Of a stretch of DNA of 64,000 nt, positions 7,308-17,276 are shown piece by piece. The translations under genes were made by a program, and so were the position numbers. The notes under the pieces are model-generated. The model was not told the origin of the DNA. It searched no databases and saw only the letters and a program-made list of their open reading frames with translations. Positions within the stretch are counted from its first letter, which is position 1, and each line of letters begins with the position of its first letter. Source of the stretch: Sphingobium_A sp965228065 (GTDB lineage: Bacteria > Pseudomonadota > Alphaproteobacteria > Sphingomonadales > Sphingomonadaceae); contig OZ245788.1 in the NCBI GenBank assembly GCA_965228065.1, forward strand, positions 4,278,001-4,342,000, given 5' to 3'.

Positions 7308-8840
7308 TCACGCAGCCTCGGCGGCCAGCTTCTGTGCCTTGGCGACCGCCTCATCGATGCCGCCGACCATGTAGAAGGCAGCTTCGGGAAGGTGGTCGTA
7401 CTCGCCGTCGACCACCGCCTTGAACGATTTGATCGTGTCTTCGATCTGCACGAACTTGCCGGGGATGTTGGTGAACACCTCGGCGACGTGGAAAGGCTGC
7501 GACAGGAACTTCTGGATCTTGCGGGCGCGGGTGACGGTCAGCTTATCCTCTTCGGAAAGCTCGTCCATGCCCAGGATCGCGATGATGTCCTGAAGCGACT
7601 TGTACTTCTGCAGCAGCGACTGGACGTTGCGGGCCGTATCGTAATGCTCCTGGCCGACGACGCGCGGCTCGAGCACGCGGCTGGTCGAATCGAGCGGATC
7701 CACTGCCGGATAAATGCCGAGTTCCGAGATAGCGCGCGACAGCACGGTCGTCGCGTCCAAGTGGGCGAAGGAGGTGGCCGGCGCAGGATCGGTCAAATCG
7801 TCCGCGGGCACGTACACGGCCTGAACCGAGGTAATCGAACCCTTGTTGGTCGAGGTGATGCGCTCCTGCAGCGCGCCCATGTCGGTCGACAGGGTCGGCT
7901 GATAACCCACGGCCGAAGGAATACGGCCGAGCAGTGCCGACACCTCGGCGCCCGCCTGAGTGAAGCGGAAGATGTTGTCGACGAAGAAGAGCACGTCCTG
8001 GCCTTCCTCGTCGCGGAAATATTCGGCGATCGCGAGGCCCGAAAGCGCAACGCGGGCACGGGCGCCCGGCGGCTCGTTCATCTGGCCGAACACCAGCGCA
8101 ACCTTCGAACCCTCGGACTGCGGATTGCCGTCGGCATCCTTGGCGATGACGTTCGCGTCGAGGAATTCGTGATAGAGATCGTTGCCCTCGCGGGTACGCT
8201 CGCCGACGCCCGCGAACACCGAAGTGCCGCCATGGCCCTTGGCGATGTTGTTGATCAGTTCCTGGATCAGCACGGTCTTGCCGACGCCGGCGCCACCGAA
8301 CAGGCCGATCTTGCCACCCTTTGCATAAGGCGCGAGCAGGTCGATCACCTTGATGCCGGTGACGAGGATCGAGCTTTCGGTCGACTGGTCGACAAAGGCG
8401 GGTGCCTGAGCGTGGATCGGCGCGCGCAGGTCGGTCAAGACCGGGCCGCGCTCGTCGATCGGCTCGCCGATGACGTTCAGGATGCGGCCGAGCGTGGCGG
8501 GGCCGACAGGGACCATGATCTGGGCGCCGGTGTCACGGACGGGCTGGCCGCGGGTCAGGCCTTCGGTCGAGTCCATCGCGATCGTGCGAACGGTGCTCTC
8601 GCCGAGATGCTGCGCGACTTCGAGGACCAGGCGGTTGCCGCCATTGTCGGTCTCGAGCGCGGAGAGAATCGCGGGCAGGTTGCCCTCGAAGCTCACATCG
8701 ACGACGGCGCCGATGACCTGGCTGATGCGGCCGGTTGCTGCGCCGTTGGCAACGGCTGCGGTTGCAGCTGGCGTTTCGGCCTTGGTCGCGCGCGGCTTGC
8801 GGGCGGGCTTCGCAGCGGGGGTTTCGGGCGTGCTTGCCAT
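7308..8840 (-). CDS. atpD: F1-ATPase beta subunit with N-terminal extension
   Basis: 510 residues from ATG 8840, chosen for AAGGA upstream; the frame is open further but without support. Residues 1-36 are a low-complexity Ala/Pro/Lys extension (AAKPARKPRATKAETP). The standard subunit starts at GRISQVIGAVVDVSFEG. Seen: GGAGVGKTVLIQEL (Walker A), VLFFVDNIFRFTQAGAEVSALLGR, the DDLTDPAPATSFAHLDATTVLSR catalytic region, and the DELSEEDKL stretch matching the DELSEED lever. It hydrolyses or makes ATP at the alpha/beta interface. It is separated from the upstream genes of its operon by an inserted enzyme pair and 221 non-coding bases, which may hold its own promoter. Confidence 0.97.
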   Translation of the reverse strand: MASTPETPAAKPARKPRATKAETPAATAAVANGAATGRISQVIGAVVDVSFEGNLPAILSALETDNGGNRLVLEVAQHLGESTVRTIAMDSTEGLTRGQPVRDTGAQIMVPVGPATLGRILNVIGEPIDERGPVLTDLRAPIHAQAPAFVDQSTESSILVTGIKVIDLLAPYAKGGKIGLFGGAGVGKTVLIQELINNIAKGHGGTSVFAGVGERTREGNDLYHEFLDANVIAKDADGNPQSEGSKVALVFGQMNEPPGARARVALSGLAIAEYFRDEEGQDVLFFVDNIFRFTQAGAEVSALLGRIPSAVGYQPTLSTDMGALQERITSTNKGSITSVQAVYVPADDLTDPAPATSFAHLDATTVLSRAISELGIYPAVDPLDSTSRVLEPRVVGQEHYDTARNVQSLLQKYKSLQDIIAILGMDELSEEDKLTVTRARKIQKFLSQPFHVAEVFTNIPGKFVQIEDTIKSFKAVVDGEYDHLPEAAFYMVGGIDEAVAKAQKLAAEAA

Positions 8841-9061
8841 GACTTGTTCCTTGCCTTCCAACGCTATCCGCCAGGTGCGAGCTGGCAATTCCAATCGCTT
8901 TGCCGTTTCGGCCGCCGCCGTCGACACTCTTCAATTTCTTGCCGCTCGCTGTTCAGGAGCTTGATCGCAGGGGCGGCAAGAGGTGCTCTCTCGCTTGGGT
9001 CCTGGATCCGCGACTTCGGGACGGCGCGAGGCCGATGCCACAATTTTTTGGCGAGCGAAAG

Positions 9062-9988
9062 TCATAGTGAGCTTACCAATGAAAGTCGCTGCTTTTCGGA
9101 CAGGATTCCACGCCCTCCACGCACGTTCGCAAGCGCATGATCGAGCCTTGAAGTACCGAACAGGCTGCTCGTCAGCAGCGGATTCGCGGTTACGAAGCGC
9201 AATGCGATATCCGTCGGGTCTCCGCCGACCTGTTTCAGCCGGCGTGCGAGCCGGGCACCACTCCACAGGAAGCCGGGATCGTGGCGAAGCATCCGGAGCA
9301 AATACCAGACAGAAGCGCGATCGCGCGGAAGAAAGGTGGAAAGATCGAACTTGGCCCTCGCCAGCGAGGTGCCGGAAAAGACGATCTTGCCCGCGTCGTG
9401 CAGGCGCTGCATCGCCTCTGCGTTGCGGAAATCTCCGACATTATACTGGAGCATCACCGCATCGATCGGCAGAGTCGCGACATGCTCTAGGACGGCGTTG
9501 TCGAACGAGTTCACACCGGAATAGGTGATCGCGCCCCTGACCTTCAGCGTATCGAAGAAGTCCAGCACATCGGAAGAGAGATCCCTGATCGCCGGCCCAT
9601 GGAGATAGAGAATGTCGACATGCCCAACTCCCAACCTGGCGAGACTCTCCTCGAAGCTTCGCTGGATAGCCTGACGCGAGAACCCCCTTACGATCTTTCC
9701 GTCGACCAGGTTGCTGCCAACCTTGGTGGCGATGACGAGTTCCTTGCCAACCGTGGACTTCAGAAACGCGCCCAACCTCTTCTCACCCTCGCCATGGCCA
9801 TAGCTTGGAGATGTGTCGAAATGATTCACACCTTCGGCCAACAGCCCGTCGAAGATGGCGCGCGCGTCCTCAATCGGAAAAGCAGGCATCGCCCAGACCG
9901 ACGAGCAGCCGAACCCAAGGGCCGACACGTGCTTTCCATTGGGTAGCTGCCTGAGCCAGGACGAATCGTGATCCAAGTTGGGGATCAA
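9062..9988 (-). CDS. Aldo/keto reductase
   Basis: 308 residues from TTG 9988, which overlaps the stop of the dioxygenase gene (TTGA); no ATG or GTG alternative precedes the conserved fold. The AKR catalytic tetrad is present: D58 and Y63 in FDTSPSYG, K89 in IATKVG, H130 in LYLHGP. The start LGFGCSSVWA and the GVNHFD segment are typical. Predicted NAD(P)H-dependent carbonyl/alcohol oxidoreductase in the cytoplasm; substrate unknown. Co-oriented with the atp genes and placed between atpG and atpD, which is not a standard position. The coupling to the dioxygenase suggests that the two enzymes act in sequence. Confidence 0.88.
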   Translation of the reverse strand: MIPNLDHDSSWLRQLPNGKHVSALGFGCSSVWAMPAFPIEDARAIFDGLLAEGVNHFDTSPSYGHGEGEKRLGAFLKSTVGKELVIATKVGSNLVDGKIVRGFSRQAIQRSFEESLARLGVGHVDILYLHGPAIRDLSSDVLDFFDTLKVRGAITYSGVNSFDNAVLEHVATLPIDAVMLQYNVGDFRNAEAMQRLHDAGKIVFSGTSLARAKFDLSTFLPRDRASVWYLLRMLRHDPGFLWSGARLARRLKQVGGDPTDIALRFVTANPLLTSSLFGTSRLDHALANVRGGRGILSEKQRLSLVSSL

Positions 9989-10737
9989 CTGCGCTTCAAT
10001 CGAAGCGCCTCGACCATGCGACGGCCGGAGCGCACGACGCGGAGCAGCGCATTATTGCCATGCGGATTGCCGTAGTGAAGCAGCATGGTCGCACGGAGGG
10101 AGTTGGGCGCGCACGGCAGGTTGCCGTGATATGTGCGATATCCCCAGAACAGATAGATGTTTCCGGGATAGAGAAGTTGTGTGAAGTCTTCCGGCTTACG
10201 TTCGTAGGCGCGCGTGGTGCGCTTCCGGTAAAGCTCGTTCTGCACGGCCAACTTTTCCACCATATTGGTTACCACCGAGCGGCGGAAGGGGCGCTGATTG
10301 GGAAATGTAATCAACTCACCGGATTGGCCGGGGGCATTGTGCGGCATGAAAATTGGTATCAACGCTGTGACGACACTGGCGTCGTAGTGGAATTGCAGTG
10401 ACCCGCTCTCGCCCTTGGGGCCGGAGATGATCCTGAGGACATTGTACACATCGCCGTCCTCAACGACGCCGGCGGGACAGACCCGCTGTGTGAGCGCCTT
10501 CAGGAAAGGCTGTATTTCCGGATCGGACACCAGTTCTTCGGCGGGAGACCCTGCTTCATCCGCTGGGCGGACGATCGAAAAATAGCGCTCGCCATTGGCA
10601 GCAAGCAACGCGTTCACATGCGCGCGCGCTTGCTCCAACCAGTCGTCCGCGATGATGCCGGGAAGGCACACGAAGCCATCGCGATCAAGGCGATCGACGA
10701 CGTCGTCGACCATCGGCAGAAGCGGCGCCTTGAGCAT
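9985..10737 (-). CDS. Phytanoyl-CoA dioxygenase-like 2OG-Fe(II) oxygenase
   Basis: 250 residues, ATG at 10737; no good ribosome site is visible. The facial triad can be read: H117 and D119 in LQFHYDASVV, and H204 in RTYHGNLP. R215 in LRATMLLHYG is the likely 2-oxoglutarate anchor. The N-terminal RDGFVCLPGII fits the PhyH family. Starts 54 bases after the atpG stop and ends overlapping the aldo/keto reductase. Base composition is lower than in the atp genes (for example 29 and 32 GC in two sampled 60-base lines at 10141 and 10261, against 39 in atpA at 12181). That hints at later acquisition. Substrate unknown. Confidence 0.82.
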   Translation of the reverse strand: MLKAPLLPMVDDVVDRLDRDGFVCLPGIIADDWLEQARAHVNALLAANGERYFSIVRPADEAGSPAEELVSDPEIQPFLKALTQRVCPAGVVEDGDVYNVLRIISGPKGESGSLQFHYDASVVTALIPIFMPHNAPGQSGELITFPNQRPFRRSVVTNMVEKLAVQNELYRKRTTRAYERKPEDFTQLLYPGNIYLFWGYRTYHGNLPCAPNSLRATMLLHYGNPHGNNALLRVVRSGRRMVEALRLKRS

Positions 10738-10791
10738 GACAGATCAGTAAGCCGACGGGCACGCGATGTCTATGAGCGCGTGCCCAGTTGC

Positions 10792-11673
10792 TTACAGCGC
10801 CTCCGCGCCGGAGATGATCTCGACAAGTTCGGTGGTGATCGCGGCCTGGCGCGTACGGTTGTACTGGATGGACAGGCGGTTGATCATGTCGCCGGCATTG
10901 CGCGTGGCGTTGTCCATCGCGTTCATGCGGCTGCCCTGTTCGGACGCGGCATTTTCGAGCAGCGCGCGGAAGATCTGCACCGCGACGTTGCGGGGAAGCA
11001 GGTCTGCGAGGATCGACTCCTCGTCGGGTTCATATTCCACCGCGGCGCTGACGCCGCCGGTTTCCGCCGTCGCAACCGGGATCGCAACAGGAATGATCTG
11101 CTGACCCACGGGTTCCTGAACCAGCGCGGAGACGAACTTCGCATAGAACAGATGCGCCACGTCGAAATCGCCAGCCTCGTAGCGAGCGATCACGTCTTCC
11201 GCGAGCGCCTGTGCGTCGGAGAAGGCAACATTCTTGATGTGGCCCATCTCGTGATCATGCACGATCTGCTTGGCGTGGAAACGGCGCAGCACGCCGCGGC
11301 CCTTCTTGCCGGCGATGTAGAAGCGCACGGTCTTGCCGCTGCGCTCCAGCTCTTCGGCCTTCTTGCGTGCGGCGCGGACGATGTTCGAATTGAACGCGCC
11401 AGCAAGTCCGCGTTCCGATGTCGCGACGACGATCAGATGGGTCTGCTCGCTGCCGGTGCCCGCGAGCAACTTCGGGCTGGACGCGCTGATCGTCACCTTG
11501 GAGGCGAGGCTCGCCATCACCGCTTCCAGTCGCTCCGCATAGGGGCGGCCGGACACGGCGGCGTCCTGCGCACGGCGCAGCTTCGCCGCGGCGACCATTT
11601 TCATCGCCTTGGTGATCTTCTGCGTCGACTTCACGGAGCCGATGCGGATCTTGAGGGCCTTGAGGCTTGCCAT
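10792..11673 (-). CDS. atpG: F1-ATPase gamma subunit
   Basis: 293 residues, ATG at 11673 with GAAGGGAAACA upstream. The N-terminal coiled-coil MASLKALKIRIGSVKSTQKI and the C-terminal SRMNAMDNATRNAGDMINRL and ARQAAITTELVEIISGAEAL helices are typical of the rotor shaft. Length agrees with the family. Follows atpA across 96 bases that hold a pair of palindromic repeats. Normally atpD follows directly, but here two unrelated enzymes intervene. Confidence 0.97.
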   Translation of the reverse strand: MASLKALKIRIGSVKSTQKITKAMKMVAAAKLRRAQDAAVSGRPYAERLEAVMASLASKVTISASSPKLLAGTGSEQTHLIVVATSERGLAGAFNSNIVRAARKKAEELERSGKTVRFYIAGKKGRGVLRRFHAKQIVHDHEMGHIKNVAFSDAQALAEDVIARYEAGDFDVAHLFYAKFVSALVQEPVGQQIIPVAIPVATAETGGVSAAVEYEPDEESILADLLPRNVAVQIFRALLENAASEQGSRMNAMDNATRNAGDMINRLSIQYNRTRQAAITTELVEIISGAEAL

Positions 11674-11687
11674 TGTTTCCCTTCATC

Positions 11688-11762
11688 CGTCATTCCGGCC
11701 GAAACCGGAATCTCACTGCCTTATCGAGAACAGGGGAGATCCCGGCTTTCACCGGGATGACG
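11688..11762. repeat. Pair of inverted REP-like palindromes between atpA and atpG
   Basis: Two 27-base units face each other (11688-11714 and 11736-11762). Each folds on itself: ATTCCGG/CCGGAAT in the first and ATCCCGG/CCGGGAT in the second. The stem difference is compensated on both strands (T-A replaced by C-G), so the structure rather than the sequence appears conserved. Confidence 0.75.
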
Positions 11763-11769
11763 ACTTCCC

Positions 11770-13299
<1,530 letters not shown>

Positions 13300-13301
13300 G
13301 T

Positions 13302-13856
13302 TCAGCCTTTCATCGCGTGCGCGAGGGAATTGAGACGAGTGCGGATCGAGCTATCGATCATCTGGGAACCGATCTTGACGACCAGCCCGCCCAGGATGGA
13401 GGGATCGACGGTGAGGTCGATGGAGACATTGCGGTCGACACGTGCCTTGAGCTGACCCTGCAGCTCCTTGACCTGTGCCGCCGTCAGCGGATGCGCAGAG
13501 GTGACCTGCGCGGTCATTTCACCGCGATGGGCAGCGGCGAGTTGCGCGAAGGCGCCGATGACGTTGCCGATCTGGGCGAGGCGGCGATTCTCCGCCAGCA
13601 CACCCAGGAAGTTCGCCGTCAGCGGGTCGAGCTTCATTGCCTTCGCAACAGCAGCCACGCCGCGACTGGCGTCGCCACGCGACAGCAGCGGGCTGGCGGT
13701 CAGCGTCCGGAAATCATCCGATTCGACAAGCGCCGCCTTGACCGTTGCGAGACTCTTCTCGACGGCCTCAATCTTGTTTGACTCGCGGGCCAGATCGAAC
13801 AGGGCGGTTGCGTACCGCCCTGATAAGCTGGCCTGAATGCCGCCGGAAGTCTCCAC
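13302..13856 (-). CDS. atpH: F1-ATPase delta subunit
   Basis: 184 residues from GTG 13856. The N-terminal helical domain begins SGRYATALFDLARESNKIEAV; the C-terminal part VTSAHPLTAAQVKEL and LTVDPSILGGLVVKIGSQMID is the conserved delta signature. Connects F1 to the peripheral stalk. First gene of the F1 operon; the F0 genes are not in the window, as is usual in alphaproteobacteria. Confidence 0.96.
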   Translation of the reverse strand: METSGGIQASLSGRYATALFDLARESNKIEAVEKSLATVKAALVESDDFRTLTASPLLSRGDASRGVAAVAKAMKLDPLTANFLGVLAENRRLAQIGNVIGAFAQLAAAHRGEMTAQVTSAHPLTAAQVKELQGQLKARVDRNVSIDLTVDPSILGGLVVKIGSQMIDSSIRTRLNSLAHAMKG

Positions 13857-13903
13857 GCGCGTGATATCCTTTTGGACAATCGGAATTTAGCCCCATGCGA
13901 AAA

Positions 13904-13923
13904 GGGGGCGAACGAGCGCCCCC
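13904..13923 (-). terminator. Hairpin with T run upstream of atpH
   Basis: GGGGGCG-AACGAG-CGCCCCC, flanked by an outer CCCATG/CATGGG pair. On the minus strand the stem is followed by TTTT, so it can terminate transcription of the upstream hypothetical gene. A possible atp promoter (TTGCAT at 13966-13961, CTAACC at 13944-13939, 16-base spacing) lies before it, so it could also act in the atp leader. Confidence 0.5.
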
Positions 13924-13973
13924 CATGGGTCGCGGCGCGGTTAGCATCGGTTGTTGCGGGATGCAAGAAGGGG

Positions 13974-14534
13974 TTAGCCGTTACAGCCCGGAGAACTCCC
14001 TCGCCGCGATACGGGCCGGCCCGCCGCCATATCCTTCGATGCTGCAATGAGGGCTTTTTCGCCGGCATCCCAGGCGCGATTGGTTTCCTCGCTCGAAGGA
14101 TCGGGCCTCTTCATGCGATCGAGGGTTTCGTTGAAGATGCTTTCCAGCACTTGCGCCTCTTCCGGCGTGCACGCCGCCATCACGGAATCGGGGCCGATGG
14201 TGGCATAGCCCGTGAGGACGCACTGATCGCCCTCACTATCAGGTCCGAAGCATATACTTTCCCCAGGCAACGGCGCGCATGCAGTTGTAATGGTCGTCAC
14301 CTGAAAGGGGGACTTCATTCTGTTGAATTTCTTTCCAGACGCTCGGTCGCAAAAGCAGGCCCGTTTGGCTTCCGTGCGAAACTCGGCAAGCATCTCCGCG
14401 GTTGGAGAAACCGTCATTGCCGTGCCTGCAGGCGGTTGGTCCGCATTGCCGGTGTGGCGGTATAGGAATAGACCGCACGCGAGGGCGATCGCGACAAACA
14501 GTGCTAGGACGATCATCGTGCGACGGGATTTCAT
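13974..14534 (-). CDS. Membrane-anchored or exported cysteine-containing protein, unknown function
   Basis: 186 residues, ATG at 14534; the ribosome site is weak. One hydrophobic segment (residues 7-25) follows a basic start (MKSRRT), giving a signal anchor or signal peptide. The remainder is polar with several cysteines: RACFCDR, TTACAP, SICFGP, DQCVLT, AACTPE and a terminal GCNG. These are compatible with disulfides outside the cytoplasm. I do not recognise a family. Divergent from ada; transcribed towards the atp operon with a terminator-like hairpin between. Confidence 0.6.
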   Translation of the reverse strand: MKSRRTMIVLALFVAIALACGLFLYRHTGNADQPPAGTAMTVSPTAEMLAEFRTEAKRACFCDRASGKKFNRMKSPFQVTTITTACAPLPGESICFGPDSEGDQCVLTGYATIGPDSVMAACTPEEAQVLESIFNETLDRMKRPDPSSEETNRAWDAGEKALIAASKDMAAGRPVSRRGSSPGCNG

Positions 14535-14705
14535 ACCCCGATGCTAATCGACGAGGCCGTCGAAGCAATGCCTCCCCATTGCGATCGATATATCACTTGA
14601 TCCGTTTCAGACGGAGTTGGAATATGGTGGCAAGCAGCGAGTGCATATCGCTTTGAACGCAAGCGCCGGGATGTGTGACGACGACGGCGCGCCTAGATAG
14701 GGTTC

Positions 14706-15743
14706 ATGAGCACCGAAACCCATATCGATCCCGACACGGCCTGGGCCGCTTTCGAGCGGCGTGACCGGAGTTTCGACGGCAAGTTCGTCGGCGCGGTGAA
14801 GACCACCGGCATCTACTGCAAACCAAGTTGCCCGGCGCGGCACCCCAAGCGCGAGAATGTCGAATTTTTCGCGGACGGGACGGCGGCGCGAGGCGCGGGC
14901 TATCGTGCCTGTCTACGCTGCACGCCGGACGAGGTGGGCCGCGATCGCATTGCGGTGGCGCAGGCGATCAAGCTGATCGAAGCGTCCGAGGATGGACTGT
15001 CGCTCGACGAACTGGCCACGATGGTCGGCTATGCGCCACATCATTTCCATCGCCTGTTTAAACGCGCGACGGGCGTGACGCCTGCTGCCTATGCGCGAGG
15101 GCTGCGCGCGGGGAAGGCCGCCGACGCCCTCACCAAGGAAGATCGGGTGACCGATGCGATCTACGATGCCGGCTATTCCGGGCCGAGCCGATTCTACGAG
15201 GATGCCAAGCGCCGGCTGGGTATGACGCCAAGTGCCTGGGCACGGGGCGGGGCGGGTGTGACGATCCGCTGGACCTCCGCCGAAACCAGCCTGGGCGCAC
15301 TGCTGATCGCGGCGACCGACAAGGGATTGTGCCGCGTCTCGTTCGACGAAGGTGAGGCAGCACTGAGAACACGCTTCCCCAATGCCGATATCCAGCCGGG
15401 CGGCGAAGCCCTGGCCACGCTCGCCCGCAAGGTGGTTGCCGAAGTCGAACATCCCGAACGCGACCAGGATCTGCCGCTCGACGTGAAGGGCACCGCATTC
15501 CAGGAAGCCATATGGCAGGCATTGCGTGCCATCCCGGCAGGCGAGACGCGCAGCTATAGCGAACTCGCGGCGATCGCCGGCAATCCCCGGGCGGTCCGTG
15601 CGGCGGGCACCGCCTGCGGCGCCAACCATCTCGCCATTGTCATTCCCTGTCACCGCGCCCAGCGCAGCGACGGCACCATGGGCGGCTATGCCTATGGCAT
15701 TGGCCGCAAGGTGGAGCTCAGAAAGCGCGAAGGCGTATCCTGA
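14706..15743 (+). CDS. ada: Ada: bifunctional methylated-DNA-phosphotriester/O6-alkylguanine transferase and regulator
   Basis: 345 residues, ATG at 14706. The N-terminal zinc domain has C38, C42, C69 and C72 at the same positions as E. coli Ada; C38 is the phosphotriester methyl acceptor. An AraC-type HTH follows (LDELATMVGYAPHHFHRLFKR). The C-terminal alkyltransferase carries IPCHR with acceptor C315. It repairs alkylated DNA and, once methylated, activates the adaptive response. I could not find a convincing Ada box upstream and no alkB or alkA adjoins it. Confidence 0.96.
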   Translation: MSTETHIDPDTAWAAFERRDRSFDGKFVGAVKTTGIYCKPSCPARHPKRENVEFFADGTAARGAGYRACLRCTPDEVGRDRIAVAQAIKLIEASEDGLSLDELATMVGYAPHHFHRLFKRATGVTPAAYARGLRAGKAADALTKEDRVTDAIYDAGYSGPSRFYEDAKRRLGMTPSAWARGGAGVTIRWTSAETSLGALLIAATDKGLCRVSFDEGEAALRTRFPNADIQPGGEALATLARKVVAEVEHPERDQDLPLDVKGTAFQEAIWQALRAIPAGETRSYSELAAIAGNPRAVRAAGTACGANHLAIVIPCHRAQRSDGTMGGYAYGIGRKVELRKREGVS

Positions 15744-15746
15744 GCT

Positions 15747-16700
15747 TCAGCCTGGCGGTGGATTGGGAGGATCGGCAGGCGCGGGTGCCGGGCTGTCCGC
15801 ACCAGGTTGCTTCTTGCCGTGCAGTGCATCGATCGCGGCCTGGCGGCTCTTCAGATAATCCTCGCGCGTATTTGCGTAGGGATCGCTGCCTTCATGCAGC
15901 ACCTGCAGCTTCTCATCGAATTCGGCGCGTTGATCGAGCGAGCTGAACACACCGATAGGAACAGAGTAGGTGAGTTTGTTGAACGGCTTGCCGACTGCCA
16001 GCGGCAAGAAGAGCCTGTCCAGTCCATCGCCCACGAAATCGCGCAGGGTTGTCGGTCCGATGATCGGCAAGAACAGGAAGGGGCCTGACTTCACGCCATA
16101 ATAGCCCAGGGTATTGGCAAAGCCGTTGGGACGACGCGGCAGATTGAAGGGGCGCCTTCTTGCGAAGTCGAACAGGCCGACGACGCCGAGCGTGCTGTTG
16201 ATCGCGAAGCGGCCGACTGTCTCCACCGCCTTGCCCGGTTTGAGCTGCAACAGGAAGTTCACGAAAGCGACGGGCTCGCGAAGGTTGTTGAGAACATTGC
16301 GAAACCCGCTGCGGACCGGATCCGGCAGGATGCGCTGATAGGCACGCGCAACCGGGCGGATGACTGCCCTGTCGACGGCCTGGGTCAATTCGAAGGACTG
16401 GATGTTCACGCCCTGTAGCGGATCGCCCGGGGGCGAACGCGGGCGCGCCGTCACGACGATCTCATGCCCATCCGGGCCAGGATCGTTTGCGGGCGCAGTC
16501 GGCTCGGTCAGTATCGGCGATGTTGCGGGTGGCACAGGCGACGGCAGCTGTTCTGCCGCCACTGTTGCTGCCGGATCCCGCACCGCCTGATCGCTTGCCA
16601 CTGGTGCAGTCGACACCACGGCTATTACAGCCGGGGTGTCGCCAGGGTTCACCGGCGCGCCAGCCAGCAGCATGGCGAGGGTGAAAGCTGGAACGGTCAT
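15747..16700 (-). CDS. mlaA: MlaA (VacJ)-like phospholipid transport protein without lipobox
   Basis: 317 residues from ATG 16700: AAGGA lies 7 bases before this ATG but only one base before the ATG at 16706. A signal-like start (MTVPAFTLAMLLAGAP) is followed by a long Pro/Ala/Thr linker. The MlaA domain runs from DPLQGVNIQSFELTQAVDRAVI to EGSDPYANTREDYLKSRQ, including the INSTLGVVGLFDFA segment. Family role: removes phospholipids from the outer leaflet of the outer membrane. Odd: the protein has no cysteine at all, so it cannot be a classical lipoprotein. Residues ~79-85 read HEIVVTA, close to a TonB box. C-terminus Pro-rich. Confidence 0.85.
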   Translation of the reverse strand: MTVPAFTLAMLLAGAPVNPGDTPAVIAVVSTAPVASDQAVRDPAATVAAEQLPSPVPPATSPILTEPTAPANDPGPDGHEIVVTARPRSPPGDPLQGVNIQSFELTQAVDRAVIRPVARAYQRILPDPVRSGFRNVLNNLREPVAFVNFLLQLKPGKAVETVGRFAINSTLGVVGLFDFARRRPFNLPRRPNGFANTLGYYGVKSGPFLFLPIIGPTTLRDFVGDGLDRLFLPLAVGKPFNKLTYSVPIGVFSSLDQRAEFDEKLQVLHEGSDPYANTREDYLKSRQAAIDALHGKKQPGADSPAPAPADPPNPPPG

Positions 16701-16706
16701 GCGCAT

Positions 16707-17234
16707 ATCCTTTCTGCCGACTGTCCGGTCCAGCGTTTCATTGTGGCGCGCGGCCTGTGGTCGGACGCCAGCAGCGACGTCAGTGCATTCATGCGGGAGT
16801 GCGCGTGCACGGCGCGTGCCGCCACGTCGATGGATACGGTCGTTCGATCAGAACAGAAGGCAGCCGTCCCTGCGGTCCTGTCAGGCACCACCTCTATAAC
16901 GTCACCAAGCCTGATTCCTTATCTGCTGCCGCTGTGTCATCGGGCGATCCTGACGGCAAATTTCTGCCTTCGCAATCCTGTCGGCACACTGGTTGCGCGG
17001 CCGTGGCCTCTTAATGACATCGGGCCATACGAATTATGCGACTTTGCTCATATCGGATGTCGTCCCGTCCCGGTTCAGAGTCCGTTTGTAAAAGCCGGTA
17101 CCAGCCGCTTCCTGCCCAACCGCCCGACAGGATCATGCCGGATCGGGTGGATGGGCGGGGTAACGGGCGGAGCGGCCCAAGGTTCCGACGATACCAAGCC
17201 TCGAGGGAATGGCTGCTGAGGGTGGTGCCGCCTC
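16707..17234. other. Non-coding stretch, no convincing gene
   Basis: About 530 bases between two minus-strand genes. All open frames here are short, lack ribosome sites and have shadow-like composition. It must contain the promoter of the MlaA-like gene, but I cannot pick one with confidence. No tRNA or obvious structured RNA seen. Confidence 0.5.
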
Positions 17235-17266
17235 GAGAAAGCGCGCTTCCGCACTTCCGCTTTCTC
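17235..17266 (-). terminator. Hairpin downstream of the metalloprotease gene
   Basis: GAGAAAGCG (17235-17243) pairs with CGCTTTCTC (17258-17266) around a 14-base loop, 10 bases beyond the stop of the minus-strand protease gene. No T run. Confidence 0.45.
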
Positions 17267-17276
17267 AAACAGCCTC

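Noticed and set aside
7392..9140. 582-codon open frame opposite atpD
   Set aside because: Same pattern: a mirror of AtpD codons that spans its whole length, with shadow-like composition.
14640..14705. Possible Ada box upstream of ada
   Set aside because: GAACGCAAGCG only loosely resembles the AAAGCGCA core and is not placed convincingly.
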